Assembly: GCF_007954365.1 (NCBI RefSeq)
Contig: NZ_VOLO01000002.1
Location: 434,001 to 498,000 of the forward strand
Source: Frigoribacterium sp. ACAM 257
Lineage (GTDB): Bacteria > Actinomycetota > Actinomycetes > Actinomycetales > Microbacteriaceae
Direction: 5' to 3'
Length of the DNA stretch: 64,000 bases
Shown here: piece by piece, positions 62,136 through 64,000 of the stretch
How positions within the stretch are numbered: the first letter of the stretch is position 1
Layout of the letters: the number at the start of each line of letters is the position of its first letter
The notes under the pieces: model-generated
Seen by the model: the letters and a program-made list of their open reading frames with translations, nothing else
Databases searched by the model: none
Told to the model about the DNA's origin: nothing
Position numbers and translations under genes: made by a program

Positions 62136-62951
62136 GTGACCCGCACCGAGAACGCTCCCGTCTCGAGCGACGTCGACGTCCCCGCCTCCATGTGGGAGGT
62201 CGCCCGGCGCCCCCGCTGGATCGCCATGCTCGCCCTCTGCCTGGTGATCGCGGGCATCTTCGCGTGGCTCGGACACTGGCAGATCGAGCGAAGCGTCGAG
62301 AGCGGTCAAGAGGTCAACCCCGAGACCGAGACCGTCAAGGTGCTCAGCGACGTCGTCGACCCGCAGTCGTCCTTCTTCGACCGCGTCGGCGGGCAGATGG
62401 TCACGGTCACCGGGCAGTTCGCGCCCGACGACTTCCGCGTCGTCGTCGACCGCTACAACGGCGGCGACCCCGGCTCGTGGCTGATCGGTCGTCTCGTCGA
62501 CGACGCCGACGGGTCGTCGGTCGTCGTCGCCCTCGGCTGGAGCAGCGACGAGGGCGGTGCCGAGGCCGCCGAGCGCGCCGTGCCCACGGGCACGGTCACC
62601 GTGACCGGCCGCTACATGCCGAGCGACCAGCCCTCCGACGGCGACTTCCGCGAGGGGCGGGAGAACGTCGTGTCGGTGCCGATGCTCGTCAACGAGTGGA
62701 CCGACCTCGACGGCGACGTCTACTCCGGCTACGTCGTGTCCGCCGACCCGGTCGACGGCCTCGCCGCCATCGACTCCGTCGCCCCCGAGAGCGACCGCTC
62801 GCTCAACTGGCTGAACGTCTTCTACGCGATCGAGTGGGTCGTGTTCGCCGGCTTCGCGATCTTCCTGTGGTTCCGGCTCGTGCGAGACCGCTTCGAGCGC
62901 GACGTCGACGAGGCCGAGGAGGCGCGGCTCGAGGGGGCGACCGCCTCCTGA
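62136..62951 (+). CDS. SURF1-family cytochrome oxidase assembly protein
   Basis: 271 aa, two transmembrane helices (about 28-46 and 229-250) bracketing an extracytoplasmic domain: RPRWIAMLALCLVIAGIFAWLGHWQIER (the W-Q-x-x-R of SURF1), VTVTGQFAPDDFRVVVDRYNGG, GWSSDEG, VTVTGRYMPSDQP, and NWLNVFYAIEWVVFAGFAIFLWFR. Members help assemble haem-copper oxidase. The GTG start fits the -10 spacing. Confidence 0.9.
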   Translation: MTRTENAPVSSDVDVPASMWEVARRPRWIAMLALCLVIAGIFAWLGHWQIERSVESGQEVNPETETVKVLSDVVDPQSSFFDRVGGQMVTVTGQFAPDDFRVVVDRYNGGDPGSWLIGRLVDDADGSSVVVALGWSSDEGGAEAAERAVPTGTVTVTGRYMPSDQPSDGDFREGRENVVSVPMLVNEWTDLDGDVYSGYVVSADPVDGLAAIDSVAPESDRSLNWLNVFYAIEWVVFAGFAIFLWFRLVRDRFERDVDEAEEARLEGATAS

Positions 62952-63037
62952 CCTGCTCCTCCTTCGCTCGCCGACCCGCGCCTCCTTCGCCGGCTCGACG
63001 ACGACCGACCCCGCCCTGGCCCCGCCGCCTCCGCGGG

Positions 63038-63043
63038 TAGGAT
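63038..63043 (+). promoter_or_regulatory. -10 box for leaderless DUF3817-guaA transcript
   Basis: TAGGAT, seven bases, ATG 63051. Confidence 0.6.
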
Positions 63044-63050
63044 CGAGGCC

Positions 63051-63494
63051 ATGCCCCTGAAGCCCCGGCAACGCGACATCCCGAAGATCCCGGGTGCCGT
63101 CAAGTTCTACAAGATCTCCGCCTACGTCACCGGCGTGATGCTGCTGTTGCTCGTCTTCGAGATGGCCTTCAAGTACACGCCCCTGCAGCTCGAGATGCAG
63201 CTCGGCGGCGAGGGCGGGTTCCTCGTGCCCGTCGACTCGATCACCACCGGCTTCAACCTGTCGACCGCGATCCTCATCGCGCACGGCTGGCTCTACGTCG
63301 TCTACCTCTTCGCCGACTTCCGCCTCTGGAGCCTGATGCGGTGGCCGTTCTCGCGGTTCATCATCATCGCCCTCGGCGGCGTCGTGCCGTTCCTCTCGTT
63401 CTTCGTCGAGAGCCACATGACCAAGCTGGCGATGCGTGAGCACGCAGCGCTGGTCGCCGAGCCCACCCCCAGCACCCAGGGAGCCCCCGCGTGA
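63051..63494 (+). CDS. DUF3817 integral membrane protein
   Basis: 147 aa, three to four helices: [76 protein letters not shown]. This is the DUF3817 pattern, a family commonly beside guaA in actinobacteria. Function unknown. Its stop overlaps the guaA start (GTGA). Confidence 0.88.
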   Translation: MPLKPRQRDIPKIPGAVKFYKISAYVTGVMLLLLVFEMAFKYTPLQLEMQLGGEGGFLVPVDSITTGFNLSTAILIAHGWLYVVYLFADFRLWSLMRWPFSRFIIIALGGVVPFLSFFVESHMTKLAMREHAALVAEPTPSTQGAPA

Positions 63495-64000
63495 CAGAAG
63501 CCACCGAGACGGCCCAGAGCCCCGTCCTCGTCGTCGATTTCGGGGCGCAGTACGCGCAGCTGATCGCGCGACGCGTCCGAGAGGCCAACGTCTACTCCGA
63601 GATCGTGCCGCACACGATCACCGCCGCCGAGATCGCGGCGAAGAACCCCGTCGGCATCGTGCTCAGCGGCGGTCCGTCGAGCGTCTACGAAGAGGGCGCC
63701 CCCGGTCTCGACCCGGCGATCCTCGAGCTCGACGTGCCCGTGCTGGGCATCTGCTACGGCTTCCAGGCGATGGCGAAGGCCCTCGGCGGCGAGGTCTCGC
63801 GCACCGGTCAGCGCGAGTACGGCGCGACGGACGTCACCCTCGCCGAGGGCGACAGCACCCTGCTCTCGGGCCAGCCGACCTCGCAGACGACGTGGATGAG
63901 CCACGGCGACTCGGTCTCGAAGGCGCCCGAGGGCTTCGACGTGCTCGCGTCGAGCGCCGCGACCCCCGTCGCCGCGTTCTCGAGCGACGCCCGCAAGCTC
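63491..64000 (+). CDS. guaA: GMP synthase, N-terminal part (runs off the window)
   Basis: 170 residues visible, from GTG 63491. Class I glutamine amidotransferase domain: [48 protein letters not shown], catalytic Cys in [17 protein letters not shown] (about 86), and WMSHGDSV. Converts XMP to GMP with glutamine and ATP, following guaB in the pathway. The ATP-pyrophosphatase part lies beyond base 64000. Confidence 0.96.
   Translation, partial: MTEATETAQSPVLVVDFGAQYAQLIARRVREANVYSEIVPHTITAAEIAAKNPVGIVLSGGPSSVYEEGAPGLDPAILELDVPVLGICYGFQAMAKALGGEVSRTGQREYGATDVTLAEGDSTLLSGQPTSQTTWMSHGDSVSKAPEGFDVLASSAATPVAAFSSDARKL

Overview
The window is high-GC DNA (roughly 70% by eye) with GTG starts, GTGA/ATGA stop-start overlaps and TANNNT -10 boxes placed immediately before start codons. 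The gene set (LCP protein, GlmM, DUF3817, guaB/guaB3 pair, groES with CIRCE but no groEL) points to an actinobacterium, most likely a Microbacteriaceae of the Frigoribacterium/Curtobacterium/Clavibacter kind. The family assignment is inferred from protein content and gene order; no 16S is present.

Region 1 (1-18.7 kb) is mostly core genome: a truncated LCP cell-wall ligase; the infA-rpmJ-rpsM-rpsK-rpoA-rplQ cluster; a large secreted nuclease with its own terminator lying between rplQ and truA; truA and a GNAT gene; rplM-rpsI-glmM; a DUF218 membrane protein; coaA divergent from glmS; then acpS, two tandem alanine-racemase-like genes and tsaE, tightly overlapped.

Region 2 (18.7-40.5 kb) is an accessory surface-polysaccharide island sitting between tsaE and tsaB, genes that are normally neighbours in actinobacteria. 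It encodes a Wzc-like co-polymerase with a degenerate Walker A, a Wzx-type flippase, a Wzy/ligase-like membrane protein, five soluble glycosyltransferases, one GT39-like membrane glycosyltransferase, a small anchored DUF4352-like protein, and two large secreted proteins (a 1575-aa propeller/LamG/PKD protein and an 843-aa beta-helix protein) that share an unnamed domain and have C-run/G-run palindromes at their promoters. At its right end a divergent XRE-MmyB-type regulator/SDR pair is bracketed by two similar 98-bp repeats. No initiating phosphoglycosyltransferase is visible, so the assembly line must use one from elsewhere.

Region 3 (40.5-64 kb) returns to core functions: tsaB-rimI-tsaD; two DUF4190-type small membrane proteins; a THUMP-like methyltransferase; CIRCE-controlled groES; rarD; a branched-chain amino-acid ABC system (livK on one strand, livHMGF on the other, with an extra extracytoplasmic domain on LivH); guaB and guaB3 around an AbiEi/nuclease-like gene; glpD; a KhtTU-like K+/H+ antiporter pair; SURF1; DUF3817; and the start of guaA at the right edge.

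The most striking features are the split tsa cluster with its island, the linked pair of secreted proteins, the repeat-flanked regulator/SDR cassette, the dense leaderless promoter architecture (including a predicted 7-codon leaderless upstream ORF coupled to rarD), the twin racemases, and an over-represented 10-mer CAGGAGGCGC.
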